Shown here: positions 51,344 to 62,495 of the stretch, one piece after another
Layout: every line of letters starts with the position of its first letter
Position numbering within the stretch: position 1 is the first letter of the stretch
From: Drosophila persimilis
Lineage: Eukaryota; Arthropoda; Insecta; Diptera; Drosophilidae
Assembly (NCBI RefSeq): GCF_003286085.1
Contig: NW_020825289.1
Coordinates: 13,702,001 to 13,766,000 of the forward strand
Direction: 5' to 3'
Length of the DNA: 64,000 bases
The notes under the pieces: generated by a model
What the model was told of the DNA's origin: nothing
What the model saw: the letters and a program-made list of their open reading frames with translations, nothing else
Database searches by the model: none
Program-made: the position numbers and the translations under genes

Positions 51344-52965
51344 TCACGGCATCTTCATGACTATCCAAGGAACACGGTTATAATACTTGTAGTGATAATA
51401 GTCGTAGGCAAGCTTTCCCAGAATGAGGATGATGAGGCTGGCCAGCACGCCGTTCAGCCAGTCGATGGGATGGATCTGCGTGCCACTCTCCGCACTCACG
51501 TTGCACATGTCCTGGCGGGTGAGGGTCAGCACCTTGGCCAGCCGCAGCTCGTCGTTCTGCATGTAGGTGCACGTCACATTCCAGGCATCCCTCACAATGT
51601 CCCGGTACTGGTTCAGTAGCTCGCGCAGCCGCATCCCAAACTTGCAGGTGCAGTGCCACGGATTCTTGCTGAGCAACAGCAGATTGGCGTTCTCATTGTC
51701 GTTCAGCGCATTGTCCAGTGCGTAGACATGCAGCTTCCTCAGGTTGTTGCCACGCAGGTTGAAGAGGCGGAAGTTCTGCAGCCAAAACGTGTTCTCCAGG
51801 TCGTCCACATTGGAGATGCGGTTGTTCTCCAGATGCACATCCACCACATGGCGGTAATGGGGATTATCCCGTAGCGGATTTATGTCGCTGATCTGGAAAG
51901 GGGAGGAGATTAGACTGTGGTCATTCAGACGCAACCATTTATCCCTTACCAGATTATCGTTGATGGTCAGCGTGGTTGTGTTCTCCGGCAGATAGGCGGG
52001 CAGGCTGTGGAATTGCATGTGGGAGCAATTGACCGTGTAGAGCGGAATATGGGTCCTGGGCAGGATGTGGTGCATCAGGCAGGTGCAGTTCCTCAGGTCC
52101 GGATGCGATTGGCACTCCTTCTTCAGCTCCTATGTGTCATTAATGGAATCAGTAAAGATTGGCTTAGATCTTAAGAAGAATTGTCCAGAGGCGCTAATGC
52201 TCACCAATTTGTAGTGCATCACCAGCAGCATCTGGCGCTCCTTGTACTTGCGATCGGTGCAGAGGAGCTCATCTCGGTCCACCACGAGACGCCCCTTCTC
52301 CGGCTGCAGTAGCATCCACTTGAAATTTCGCGTGCAGTTCCAGGGATTTCCGGCCAGGTAGAGCTGCTCAAAGGAGCGGGGGAGCAGCAGGGGACCGTCC
52401 AGCTGGATAAGCTGGTTCCAGCGCAGATCCAGGACCTTCAGAGTGTGCACTCGCTTGAAGGTGCGTGTCGAAATGTAGGAGAGATTCGTCCACGAGATGT
52501 TGATGCTCTGCAGATAGGACATTTCGGGAAATTCGAAGGCGAACTCCGTGAACCCACTGTACTCGATGGTCAGGACTCGCAGCCTGGGCAGCTTTTGCAA
52601 CTCGCCCAGGAACCTGGATGTGTCCTTAGGCCAGCCGCACAGCAGCATTTGCTGGGCCGGCAGCGACTTTCCCAGCTTCCTTTAGTCAAAAAAGAGTCGA
52701 TGGGAGAGTCATTTCATGAACATCGAGATGCTAACCATCTTATACTTACGCCAATGCCCCCAGGTTGTTCATGCCGCCATAGCATTTGAGGAGTCCGCTC
52801 CGGGTCAGTCTGGAACAGTTGCCCCCCGCTGCCTCTGGCACTGAGGTCCAGTTGAAGCAGCTCTGATTGTAGCCGGTGGGCATCCGCATGGTCGTGCTCG
52901 GTGTGGCCTCAATCGCTGTCGTCGTTGCCGTCTCATTGCTGTCAGCAGCGGTGACGTGGACGAGT
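51344..52965 (-). CDS. LRR single-pass membrane protein with Toll-type ectodomain, no TIR (5' end missing)
   Basis: Exons on the minus strand 52965-52750, 52679-52205, 52129-51950 and 51892-51344 give 472 residues plus a missing start. The first exon seen opens at an acceptor (GGTTTTTCAG) two bases into a codon, so a signal-peptide exon lies upstream and was not found. Order: Thr-rich segment, cysteine-containing N-cap, LRRs (LRVLTIEYSGF, LKVLDLRWNQL), an LRRCT (NPWNCTRNFKWML), an LRRNT (NCTCLMHHILP), more LRRs (VDVHLENNRISNV), and a second LRRCT (NPWHCTCKFGMRL with later cysteines). A membrane span (WLNGVLASLIILILGKLAY) and a 16-residue tail follow. This is the Toll ectodomain order without the TIR domain. 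It may belong with the fly halfway/singed wings 2 type proteins; I am not certain. Confidence 0.8.
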
Positions 52966-55900
52966 CTGAAAAACCGTTAATTGGTAGGTAAATAAATCCA
53001 CTCCCACTCCACATCTCTGCCCGAGAGCTACATATATATTTGGTCTATTTTTGGCTCCGTCAACCCTCTGGTATACAGATAGTTCCGTCGCACTGCGGAT
53101 CCGGCGCGACTCTCGTTTAGGGCTTGATAAGCAGACGCCAGGTAGGTCTTGATTGCCTCGGGAAAGCACAGCCTCAGATAGAGGCTATGTAATTAGACCC
53201 AAAACTAGTCGTAGTAGGGTATATCGTATTGGTGAAAATATATCTAAATACCAGGCAGAAGATGACTTTATAAATATCCGCAACTGCTATAATTCTTTAT
53301 CGTATAGTATTGTATGTTTCCCAACAAAGAAGGTATAAAATTTAGGCGGAAACAGTCCTTCTTCTCAAATAAATGAAGAATTACTTAAGGTTTCGGGTAT
53401 CCCGAACTAGAATTTCTGATCGTGTTTGAGGTACTTCAAACTGCTCTAAACCGATTGACTTTGGTAATTATGTAGGCAAATATATCTATATCTAGAGTTG
53501 ACGTTAGACCGTGGCACTACTCTCAAGTACGAGTATTTCTGCGTAGTATGGAATTATTTGCTCTGTCTATATGGCGGTTCTATTAGCGACCAGAGAGCCA
53601 AAGTATATCACATGATGCTCATTTAGCACGTACAGAGGTGGTAGATCTCTGTGTGACAACATTTCGGAGAGCTGTCAATGTTTACCAGGAATTATTTGGG
53701 AGAGATATAATCTTGAAGCTGGTTAAAGTCGTTGCTCTTTGAAATGCTGAACAATTGAAAGCTTTATATTACAAAGTTGGTTACATTACGATTGGAAAAA
53801 ACACAAAAACACTTCCATTTACAGATTCAAAAATCTTATAAGCAAATAAATATACCATAATTATACAGATACAGAAAATTCATATATCAAACGACTTTTA
53901 TATCCCGTCGATTTTTTTTATATTGTATACATATGTGTCTAACCCACAATTAGCAACTAATGGTAGCACTCGCTCGCCTTCGAGGTGTTAAAATGAACAA
54001 TACACAATGTGAAATGTGGAATATAAGAATAGCATCAAAAATATTTACTTTATAAGCGACAAAAAAATTGAAGTTTGGTAGCAGCTTTGTTTGCATTCCA
54101 GTGGTAAAAATTTGTGAAGAATAAATATTTGAATATGGTGGGTATTTAACCATATAATACATACATACACATACATATATAATGCTACATGTGTGTCATG
54201 CTAGGGCACAATTGACACTCTTTCGTTAATTAACATTGGCAAATTCGAAAAGTACACAAAATGCCAAAGTCCAGACCTGAATTTAATATTTTTCCATTTT
54301 GTATGTTTATTTATCCGTTGAAGTTTCACTAACTTCATAATGGCACCCCATGGCGTATGATTAATAAAGATTCGTCTGAGACGCAGCAATGTCAAATTTT
54401 AATTGAAAAGTTTCACTTGAAGCGTTCTTTCCATTGAGTTCTGACGTCACAACAAGTGCCATGCCGTTTCATTTAGACAATCAAATCGGTTCGGTTCGGT
54501 TTGGTTCGGAAAGAGGTGGAGGTGGAAGAATAAAAGATCAAATTTATTGCCCATGGGATAAGTTGTTTATGGCAATGGGGGGCTCTAGAAAACTGTGAGA
54601 TTGTATTCTACTATAGGGAAGTCCCGGACCACATATTATAATCGATATGAGGTCCAACAAAAAGTAATTTTTTATTTGGTTTCTTCTTCATACACACATC
54701 CATTCAATGCCTCTTACGAACTTACGTTGAATTGTATGTACAATTGAAACAAGTCTATCAATTCAACAATGAAAATATATCTGAATAAATCTACTTATGA
54801 ACCCGCCACGACAGCGGCTGTCAATTGCCTTTGATTCGCTTTGAGCGGCACAGAGTAGCCAAGGGAAGCAAATTAGATCGGCAAAAGAGGCATTGAGTAC
54901 GAGAATGATAATGCCTACCGAAATCCGTTCGTATTCCTATTTCAAATCTAAGAGTATTTTCGTGTTGTATGAGTTTGATAAATAAAATAAAACTAAACTT
55001 CTTGTGATAAGAATTTCAAAATAGAATATAAAAAAATATCACATTTCCCTTCCGTGAAATAAGGTAAGGTAAGACTTCGTTGTGTGGGGTGATAGATAAG
55101 TAAACGAGGAATACTCGTAACGCTCGCCGTGGCTGGGAATTCTGAAGAAGTTGCTACCTTTGAAATTTATGGCCCATATAAAATGGTCATATAAAAGTGT
55201 CAACAGAGATGACAAGAAGAACTACAAAAAGAAGCTCTATTAAAGGAGAACTTGAGTACATATAGTGGGCAACGTATATATTCAATTTTAGTAGACTTTG
55301 TACCAATCAGACTTTATATTAATCATAAAACGCAATCAGGATCCAATAAAGAGCGCTTTGATTTGGTTGCGACGATAAGTCACTTTGCATGGAATGGGCC
55401 GTATAAGCAGTTAAACATGGACAATAACCCACATATGGAGTGGCCCAGAATAGGATTTAGTGTGCTTATTAATAAACAACCTAGACACAGACGAGTTAAG
55501 GCCCCAGCGTGCTGTAAACAGTTGATAAGAGCCGCACATTTGCTTACATGACACTAAATTGCGCATACGCCGGGTATAACGCATGCTTTACCTCATCGAG
55601 ACCATCAAGAGCACCGAAAGGGTGCTCACAGCCCACTTTTCGTTCATACACCCACGGATAGTTCGTCGTGCCATGATCTCTTTTCAACACAGGAACTCTA
55701 TTTTAAGATTGTTTATGCAAATTCTGATATTTTCACTCGGAATATTCCATTGTCACAATCGTTGGTAGGCGAAATTTTGGGGAAATTTAAAGTACATCAT
55801 TAAGTATTGTTTTAATTTCGCTCCGCAGGCATAGCGTTCCGGTGTTTAATCGGCACTCAATCCGCGGGTGTCTCTAGTATCTATGTAGGTTCTATGCTGT

Positions 55901-56837
55901 GTGCTGCTCTTCGCGCGCTTGAAGTTCAAATGAGGCGCGTTTGCGAATCGCTGGTGATTTTGTTGGTTCTTCCTCTTCCCCCACATTACTCTTTGACGCC
56001 AGAGATCTCCAGCCCCAAAACAGCTGTCCAGCAAAGAGAGGAGACAGAGAGAGAGCAAGTGAGAGAGCCACTGCCTGGGGGCTCGTTCCGAATAGAGCAG
56101 CTGTTTCGGATGGGGGTGACGTTGATTTACGATCAGTGTCAGGGTCGGTGTTCCGTTCTGTTCGGATCGGATCGCATTCGATTATATGCAATGTTGTTCC
56201 TGCAACATGTTGACTGAATCATCGTGACGAATCCACTACCTGGTTCACCACTCGCCGCCGGCTTTGGCATACAAATAGCCAATAATTTGTACATCCATTT
56301 GCCGACAAACAGATTTGGCTCATCGAATGTCTAATGTGGAAGATAAAAGTAATTAATAATCACATGCTTCATACGCATGCAGTCGTATGTATGTTGTTTT
56401 GTGAAACATCATTTTTATTAATGCTTCATACATTTGTACATCAAAATATGGATCGCACATTGATCAGAGCTAAACTAGGGAATATATAGTTAACAAAAAC
56501 CGTTCATTAGACACGAATATAATGCTCAATATGTGTATAGATATATCTGTAGGTGCGGCTAACATTTGCTTAGCAAAGTGCTGAACTCTCTAGGTGATTA
56601 ACAATCTATTAGGGTCTATTTGGGCTTGGACTTTCGGGTTTTGTGCTTGTATTCGCTTGCTATAATGCTCTTTGGACCAGTGAAATGCAATGATAGTATA
56701 TATGAATATATATTCACATATGTTTGTAGGTACATATGTTTAACAGTTGCCTCTTATGCAGGTACACTCTTCCTGCCAATTGTCTACATTAAATTTTGGT
56801 ATAACATTCACAAGAGCTGAAATCTCTTGACTTTTAC
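52966..56837. other. Non-coding stretch upstream of the LRR gene
   Basis: No supported coding exon. The missing first exon of the LRR gene should be here if its intron is of normal size. A minus-strand region at 55850-56215 has TCAGTC initiator-like and CT-rich leader character and could be that gene's promoter and 5' UTR, but I could not find a signal-peptide exon in phase. Confidence 0.4.
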
Positions 56838-58823
56838 TTAATCAACATCCTGAGTGGGCGTATTACGTCCATTGCTGCCACTACCACTCTGGGTGGGGGC
56901 ATCGCCAGCTGCCTGCACCCTCTCATTGGTCTCGGCTTGTTTTTTGCGCTCGTAGTCACGCACATCCTCCAGGGTCATGCCGTGCCATTCGTCCAGCCAG
57001 GCAAAGGCCTGTCGATGTCCAAGCAGGAGTATGTCGCGAATGCCGCGCTGTATAAAATCCTCAACCTTTGTCTGCAAACCCCAGACCTCGAAGCTGGCAT
57101 GGACCACCTTGTAGGAGCACATGATGGGCTTGTCCGTTTCCCGCCATCCCTCAATCAGCGGTCCGCGACCTGCAGATGGAACAAGCGATATTTTTTGGGG
57201 ATCTGTCTTATGAACCGGGGGTCACTATACCTGTTTTTTCTGATTTGAAAAACTTGGGATCCTCCTCGCGCTTGTAATGCTTGGCGTTGAATTCATCGAA
57301 AGCTATGTCAGGGTGATCCACAGAGCGCACTTTCAGCTCCTCCTCAGTAAGATCCAGACACTATCAAGTAATTTTGTTATTGCTAAAGAGTTCTGCTTCA
57401 GCATTTGGATAAATTCTCACGTTTTCTGTGGTGCCATTGTTGTCCTCATACTTCGTCTTGATGAGGACATGCAACTTGGGTATGAAGGAGCACTGTAAAT
57501 AGGGGGATAATTGGTCAGCGGAGGACAACCAAAAATAAGCTTTGTCCAATTACCGTATATTCTACATGGCGTACGTGGCATTACCAATTACAGTTCCATT
57601 ATAGCACATGAAAATTTAATGAGAGAAACAAAAAACCAATCAATAATTTACTCTAAATATATTGCAAGCGTGTCTAATGTCTATAATTAGCGATAAAACG
57701 ATTTATAAATAAACCGCAGCAAAGCTGAAATACAAATCGAATGCCAATTATATAGCGACGGGTGCTTATAGCGATATAAATATGGGTGTCCATGCTTAAA
57801 ATACAAATGTTTATAGATAAAGGAATCTGATTCGGCAATGTTTTGATAGGAATCATAATGCTGTCCCTAACTGATTTTATAAACTTTACACGATGTCAAC
57901 GAACCAAAAACCAAACAAGTTCACGGGAGCTAAGAGCTAAGAGAACATGGGGACTCATGTGTAATCTGATTTTATCAGAGCGGAAGAATGCGATGGGAAT
58001 TGTGACATTTGCTAACAATTTGGCAAACGCTGATTGGAACCGAGTCGCCGATGAAAATGGAGCCACCATGAAAATGATATCAGCTGCTCGAATGCCTAGA
58101 AAGGTGACGTATTGGTGGCATGACAAGTGTGCGTACGAGTTTATGGGGGGCTTTATCGGTAGACATAACCCCCCCACATACACGGCCCTGATATCTCCGA
58201 ATTGCTTTGGCCCAACGCATGATGCTCTAAGAACGGACAAGGCTGTCACCATATGGCTACAGCAGAAATAGTAATCGAATGCAATGCTAATGATAAACAC
58301 TAGGTACGTGTGCTGGGGCCTCCTCGGAGGAGAAGGGTAGATACCCGAGTTGTCGCCTTGAAAACAGACACCCCAATGGATGCGCACGCCCAGTCCCACT
58401 CACCTGTTAGTGTGTAGGGATAGTAATTCCAGGACTTCTCTATCACATAGAAAACGCGCGGGCAGATTGCTTGCACCCAGTAAGGCAGTCGACTGTTTTG
58501 GGGGAGAATCTTTCATTAGCTGCCAAAAAACTATTCAAATCGTGCGATTCTCACCTCGACAAGTGGATGTGTTTCTCTGTGTACTGGCCCTTGCCATGGA
58601 CGGCATCTTCACAGGGTCTGTTCTCCACCACCTCAACACCCTCTCCTTCCTCGGATTGCTCCAGACTATGGCGTGCTATCATATACAGCTGACCAATCTT
58701 GTACTATAGAATTATGAAATAAAATCATAAATTTGATTTCTGTCACTGGCGGGAAATTATGGATATGCTCACCTCCTCCACGGTTAGCGGCATGCACACG
58801 CGATATTCCCTCGTCAACACCAT
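56838..58823 (-). CDS. rdgBbeta: Phosphatidylinositol transfer protein, PITPNC1/rdgB-beta type
   Basis: Cytosolic class IIB lipid-transfer protein. The family moves phosphatidylinositol/phosphatidic acid between membranes. Exons on the minus strand are 58823-58773, 58703-58555, 58492-58404, 57561-57554 (8 nt), 57492-57421, 57360-57231 and 57169-56838. They join in frame to 276 residues. Diagnostic stretches are EYRVCMPLTVEEYKIGQLYM, NYYPYTLTEYTCSFIPK, EDPKFFKSEKTGRGPL, PIMCSYKVVHASFEVWGLQT and LLLGHRQAFAWLDEWHGMT. These match human PITPNC1 much better than class I PITPs (fly vibrator) or rdgB itself. There is no FFAT-DDHD extension. The TEYTC segment is possible only if the 8-nt micro-exon is spliced in. 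The C-terminal 35 residues are polar and low-complexity. A LINE fragment lies antisense in intron 3. Confidence 0.93.
57843..58271 (+). mobile_element. R1/I-clade-like LINE fragment, antisense in a rdgB-beta intron
   Basis: An open frame of 142 codons contains ISAARMPRKVTYWWHDKCAY. This resembles the segment between the endonuclease and reverse transcriptase of R1-type non-LTR elements, where a C-x-A-S-M-P-R region is followed by VYWW. No catalytic RT motif (YxDD) or endonuclease core is present, so this is only a small internal fragment. The element family is uncertain. Confidence 0.4.
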
Positions 58824-58971
58824 GTCAAAGCGTTTAAAACCGCGGCTTCACAGAAAGTTCCAGTTACGCAAAAGTAGCGCCACAAAAACACGACCAGCCA
58901 GTCGAACCAACAACAAATGAAATTAGGGATGTTGAATATATACAGAAATATAATCGATATATCGATATATA
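58824..58971 (-). promoter_or_regulatory. rdgB-beta promoter region with two DRE cores
   Basis: Two ATCGAT words (58953-58958 and 58961-58966), then CAACATCCCTAAT on the minus strand (a near match to motif 7), precede the rdgB-beta start codon by about 100-140 bp. Confidence 0.45.
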
Positions 58972-59349
58972 TTTTTGTTGATAATATATTTTTTGGACTG
59001 CAAAATATTTATATTTCTGTGAAATCCCACTGCTACACAATTATTCTCTTCTTTCAACTCGTTAGAACCAATATGTAGTTGATACTTGCAGTGTTGAAGA
59101 AAAACCGATATTTATCTGCGATAAGCGCCTGTTGAATGTGGCAAACATTCATAGCAGACACAATCAGTAATACAGTCAGTGGACAATTATTGTACACTTA
59201 TTTAACGCTTTTAATATTTTATATATGCTGTTTTTTAACCTATATTAAGTCAAATTAGGTTGAGGAGGCAAATAGTACCATGTAATAAAATTCATTTTGG
59301 GGAATTTGTTATGGATCTTTTTTGTTTAAACCACATTTTTTAAGCAATC

Positions 59350-59545
59350 CAATAAAAAAGAAGTACTTAAAATCAGACAGTCTTGTAAACAATTGATTCA
59401 CCTATCGAATAAAATTATGTGGGCATGGCTAAATATTCTATCTAGCTAATAATATTCGACGGAATATCAAAATCGAGGAATATGGAAAATATAACTTGAA
59501 TTCGTCAGTACTTTTTGAAAATGAGACCGTATATTTTGGTATTTA
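59350..59545 (+). repeat. Dispersed promoter-motif repeat, copy D
   Basis: Shares AATTGATTCAC, AAAATTATGTGGGCATGGCT, ATCTAGCTAATAATATTC, ACTTGAATTCGTCAGTA and GAAAATGAGACCGTATATTT with the other copies. No motif 1 follows. Confidence 0.75.
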
Positions 59546-59825
59546 TTTGAATCGGATAGAATCGGTGATAACCGGTCCACAACAATGAGTCCCATTCCAT
59601 GCACACATACCCTGGGGGAAATGAATGTTACAGAATTGTGAATACGTTTGTCTTCCAAGGCTCAGGATCGAGATAAATATATACAAGATACTAATAATAC
59701 ACATGAATTAGTCAAAAACATATCAATTTGAGAAAAGGTCTTAATAAATTACGTTTGATCTTCATATAAAATTAGCGAAATAGGGTGCACAAAGGCCTAT
59801 ACACGCATCATGTCTTCAAATACCA

Positions 59826-60115
59826 GCAACATTGCGACTCTTTTTTTTGTTGAACTTTTTCGTTTAACCCTTTTTTTACAATAAAAGCAAGGACTAAAAA
59901 CTATCCAATCTTTTAGAAAATTAATTCATTAATCGTATAAAATTATGTGGGCACGGCTAAATGTGCTATATAGCTAGTAATATTCAACGGAATATAAAAA
60001 ACGAGGAATATGTAAAACGAACTTCAATTCGTCAGTATATTTACGGTATATTTTTTAATTGAAATGGTATTATTTGGTATATTTCTGAGGGACAGACCGT
60101 ATATACATATAAGTA
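59826..60115 (+). repeat. Dispersed promoter-motif repeat, copy E, abutting the snoRNA host gene
   Basis: Begins ACATTGCGACTC like copy B. It then has AATAAAAGCAAGGACTAAAA, AAAATTATGTGGGCA, GCTAGTAATATTCAACGGAA, TTCGTCAGTATATTTACGGT and further GGTATATTT words, ending about 25 bp before the presumed start of the snoRNA host gene. Confidence 0.75.
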
Positions 60116-60250
60116 CATATATAAGATAAGAACGTATATTCTTTCTATTTCCGCCCCCGGCCATCAGCAGTTCACTTTTTCCGTAAATTTGCAATAATTT
60201 CAACCAAATGGTAAGTTGTAGAAAAAGAAAAAAGAGTGTAAATAAATGTG

Positions 60251-60323
60251 TGTTTCCATGATGTTTTTCGTATACCGCCCCAGTCTGAACAGACGTGTTG
60301 ATTGGTTTTAAATTCTGATTACA
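60251..60323 (+). ncRNA. C/D snoRNA, 28S P-loop guide (U31 type), copy 1
   Basis: C box ATGATGT (60258-60264), guide TACCGCCCCAGT, D' CTGA (60285-60288), D CTGA (60315-60318). The guide is complementary to 28S rRNA ACTGGGGCGGTA. The +5 rule places 2'-O-methylation on the G of ACTG-G (yeast Gm2619 / E. coli Gm2251 position; probably fly G3081). This is the only copy with a canonical D' box. Confidence 0.92.
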
Positions 60324-60568
60324 AATGCCACATGCTGATGAGCATTTTTTCTCGAATTTGATGAAAGTATAATTAAATGTTATATCTCTCATTGCATTTA
60401 CAGAACGCAGAACGAAAGCGGTCGCTTGCATTGTCTGCAGTTTGATGCTGATTAAAATGTTGTCCAAGATTATTATGGAGAATCCACCGGCCTGGTGCTG
60501 CTGTGGTCCCACGTGTTGCCGGAGCAATAGTAAGGTTAGTTTCGTTCGGAAATGGATGTGAAGTTTTT

Positions 60569-60640
60569 GTTTCTATGATGCTAAATATATACCGCCCCAG
60601 TCGGAAGAATAATGTCGATTGGATTTTTGTACTGATGCTT
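60569..60640 (+). ncRNA. C/D snoRNA, 28S P-loop guide, copy 2
   Basis: C box ATGATGC (60575-60581), guide TATACCGCCCCAGT, D' CGGA (60602-60605), D CTGA (60632-60635). Same target as copy 1. Confidence 0.88.
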
Positions 60641-60799
60641 CAGTAATTTAGCTATCGTGAAAAATCGCACATGGATTGGATTTAACCTCATTCTGTTCGT
60701 TTTCAGTGGCACCTACTGTACTCTCGCAACAGCGATGTCAAGACTGTCTGCAAGCCATGATCAAAGGTGAATAAAAACATCCACTACGCACAATCCGAT

Positions 60800-60884
60800 G
60801 TACTTTCTGTGATGACAAACCAAATAGACAAGCATATAACCGAATAATTATGTTGATTCTCAAACGACTGACTCTAGAAAGTAC
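60800..60884 (+). ncRNA. C/D snoRNA, 18S A27/A28 guide (U27 type), copy 1
   Basis: Terminal stem GTACTTTCT/AGAAAGTAC (perfect 9 bp), C box GTGATGA (60809-60815), guide AGACAAGCATATAA, D' CCGA (60840-60843), D CTGA (60868-60871). The guide is complementary to TTATATGCTTGTCT near the 5' end of 18S rRNA. The +5 rule selects the A of TTATA (human A27). Confidence 0.93.
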
Positions 60885-61037
60885 TTCGAGTGCTCAAAAA
60901 TGTTTGAAAATGTGCTAATGCTAATGTATGGCTCTTTACAGGTGGTTCAGCCTGAGGAAATTCTGGGAAGAGCAACTTCTTTTTAAATGGTAAGCAATCA
61001 TCAGTATAAATATTTACATATCTGTAGGTACCCCCTT

Positions 61038-61117
61038 AGGCAATGATGAACACCTTATTTAAGCCAAACAGTTATCCCTGTCATAAGATAAATTGATGAT
61101 GCATTAAGCTGATCTTT
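61038..61117 (+). ncRNA. C/D snoRNA, second 28S domain V guide, copy 1
   Basis: C box ATGATGA (61043-61049), guide AAACAGTTATCCCTGT, C' TTGATGATG, D CTGA (61109-61112). Complementary to 28S ACAGGGATAACTG. If the D' box is the weak CATA after the guide, the target is the second G of ACAGG (probably fly G3255). Confidence 0.85.
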
Positions 61118-61270
61118 CAAACTGTCTTGGCTAGTATTTCAACAAATTCCATTTGTGTTAACTCGACATTCTCTTCCTTACAGATTCCACTTCCATTACC
61201 GAATCGTGGAACGAAAAAACCCGCCCCTGATTTAAGGTAAGTTAGAGCACATGGCATCCATCAGTTATTC

Positions 61271-61350
61271 TGTTTATGATGAACACCTTATTTAAGCCAA
61301 ACAGTTATCCCTGTCATAAGAATAATTGATGATGAAGTAAGCTGATGAAA
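61271..61350 (+). ncRNA. C/D snoRNA, second 28S domain V guide, copy 2
   Basis: C box ATGATGA (61276-61282), the same 28S-complementary guide, D CTGA (61342-61345). The sequence from the C box through the guide is nearly identical to copy 1, indicating recent duplication of the intron unit. Confidence 0.85.
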
Positions 61351-61497
61351 TTCGCCTAAAATAATACTCCATGTAGATGTGTGTGTATACCTATTGAAAA
61401 CGCATTTTCTTTTTTGCAGAATTGTTGCAACCAATAATGATGTGATGGTGGCCTAAGAAAATTGGGTAAGTTTCGTATCTCTGAATGGTTCTTTATC

Positions 61498-61568
61498 ATG
61501 ATCATGATGTTTTTGAATACCGCCCCAGTCGGAGAAATTATGTCGATTGGTTATATTTGCTGATACAC
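61498..61568 (+). ncRNA. C/D snoRNA, 28S P-loop guide, copy 3
   Basis: C box ATGATGT (61504-61510), guide ATACCGCCCCAGT, D' CGGA (61530-61533), D CTGA (61560-61563). Confidence 0.9.
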
Positions 61569-61745
61569 TCAAATTGTTATGTACTACATGTTATTTCATT
61601 AAAAGTTCGATTAATTTATTAACTTTGATTATATTGTATCTTGCAGAAACCTCGGCTACTCCTTCGTTCGGTTGTTGTTCAGCTCAGACAGTCCCATAGA
61701 GATGAGGTGTGTATATATATATATTTATAATCCTTTGACCATATA

Positions 61746-61823
61746 TTTACTCTGATGACAAACCTATAGACAAGCATATAACTGAATTTATGTGTGTTGC
61801 AACATTTACTCGACTGAATCCCT
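61746..61823 (+). ncRNA. C/D snoRNA, 18S A27/A28 guide, copy 2
   Basis: C box CTGATGA (61752-61758), guide AGACAAGCATATAA, canonical D' CTGA (61782-61785), D CTGA (61814-61817). This copy fixes the D' position for the family. Confidence 0.92.
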
Positions 61824-61994
61824 TACATTGAACAAACTAATGGTAGTTACTACTACTAAATTCGAATTTTATTAATCGGTAATATGTATATTTATTTTAG
61901 AAGTTACTCCTTGTGGACCCAGTAGCGGATTGAGGTCAGGGCGATTGCTTTTTAAGGTTAGTAAATACTGATGAGTGCCACTAAATAAAGGAAA

Positions 61995-62073
61995 TCTCTA
62001 TGATGAGCACTTTTTAAAGCCAAACAGTTATCCCTGTCATAAAAACAATTGATGATATACTAAACTGACAAAG
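61995..62073 (+). ncRNA. C/D snoRNA, second 28S domain V guide, copy 3
   Basis: C box ATGATGA (62000-62006), guide AAACAGTTATCCCTGT, C' TTGATGATA, D CTGA (62065-62068). Confidence 0.85.
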
Positions 62074-62253
62074 CTATTTTCTTTATTTAGACAAGGTCTT
62101 TGTGGAATATTTAAATAACAATTAGTTTATTTCATTTTAGATAAGAAATAGCATGCGGCCTTCATCTACAGGAATCAAAATTACTATTTTGAATGAATGA
62201 ATGGTAAGCTTTCCCCACTTATTTAATGTTTTAAATGTAGTAAAAAGTAGGAC

Positions 62254-62324
62254 ACTCTCATGATGTTCTTAGATACCGCCCCAGTCGGAGAAATTATGTC
62301 GATTGGTTTATTTAGCTGATAGTT
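62254..62324 (+). ncRNA. C/D snoRNA, 28S P-loop guide, copy 4
   Basis: C box ATGATGT (62260-62266), guide ATACCGCCCCAGT, D' CGGA (62286-62289), D CTGA (62316-62319). Confidence 0.9.
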
Positions 62325-62495
62325 CCTATATCTAACATTATATATTATTATGTTAAATATTGAGAAGAATTTGTATTAATGCTATTCTTATTTACATTTA
62401 CAGGCTTTATTTTGGGAAGATTCTGGAGGAAACCAATTTAATTTGAGGTAGGTTTCATCTTGCTTAAGTTCTGTAGGGAAAAGTAAAAGTAGGGC

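Noticed and set aside
55252..55551. Open frame of 99 codons near 55.3 kb
   Set aside because: It does not begin with ATG, has no recognisable motif and lies in AT-rich non-coding DNA.
55846..56058. Hydrophobic minus-strand stretch LLSLCLLSLLDSCFG as the missing signal peptide of the LRR gene
   Set aside because: No ATG precedes it in frame, and it arises from a CT-rich tract. No donor in the required phase follows.
56838..58823. Assignment of the lipid-transfer gene to vibrator (class I PITP) or rdgB
   Set aside because: The residues EYRVCMPLTVEEYKIGQLYM and PIMCSYK, the 276-residue length and the missing C-terminal domains fit PITPNC1/rdgB-beta better.
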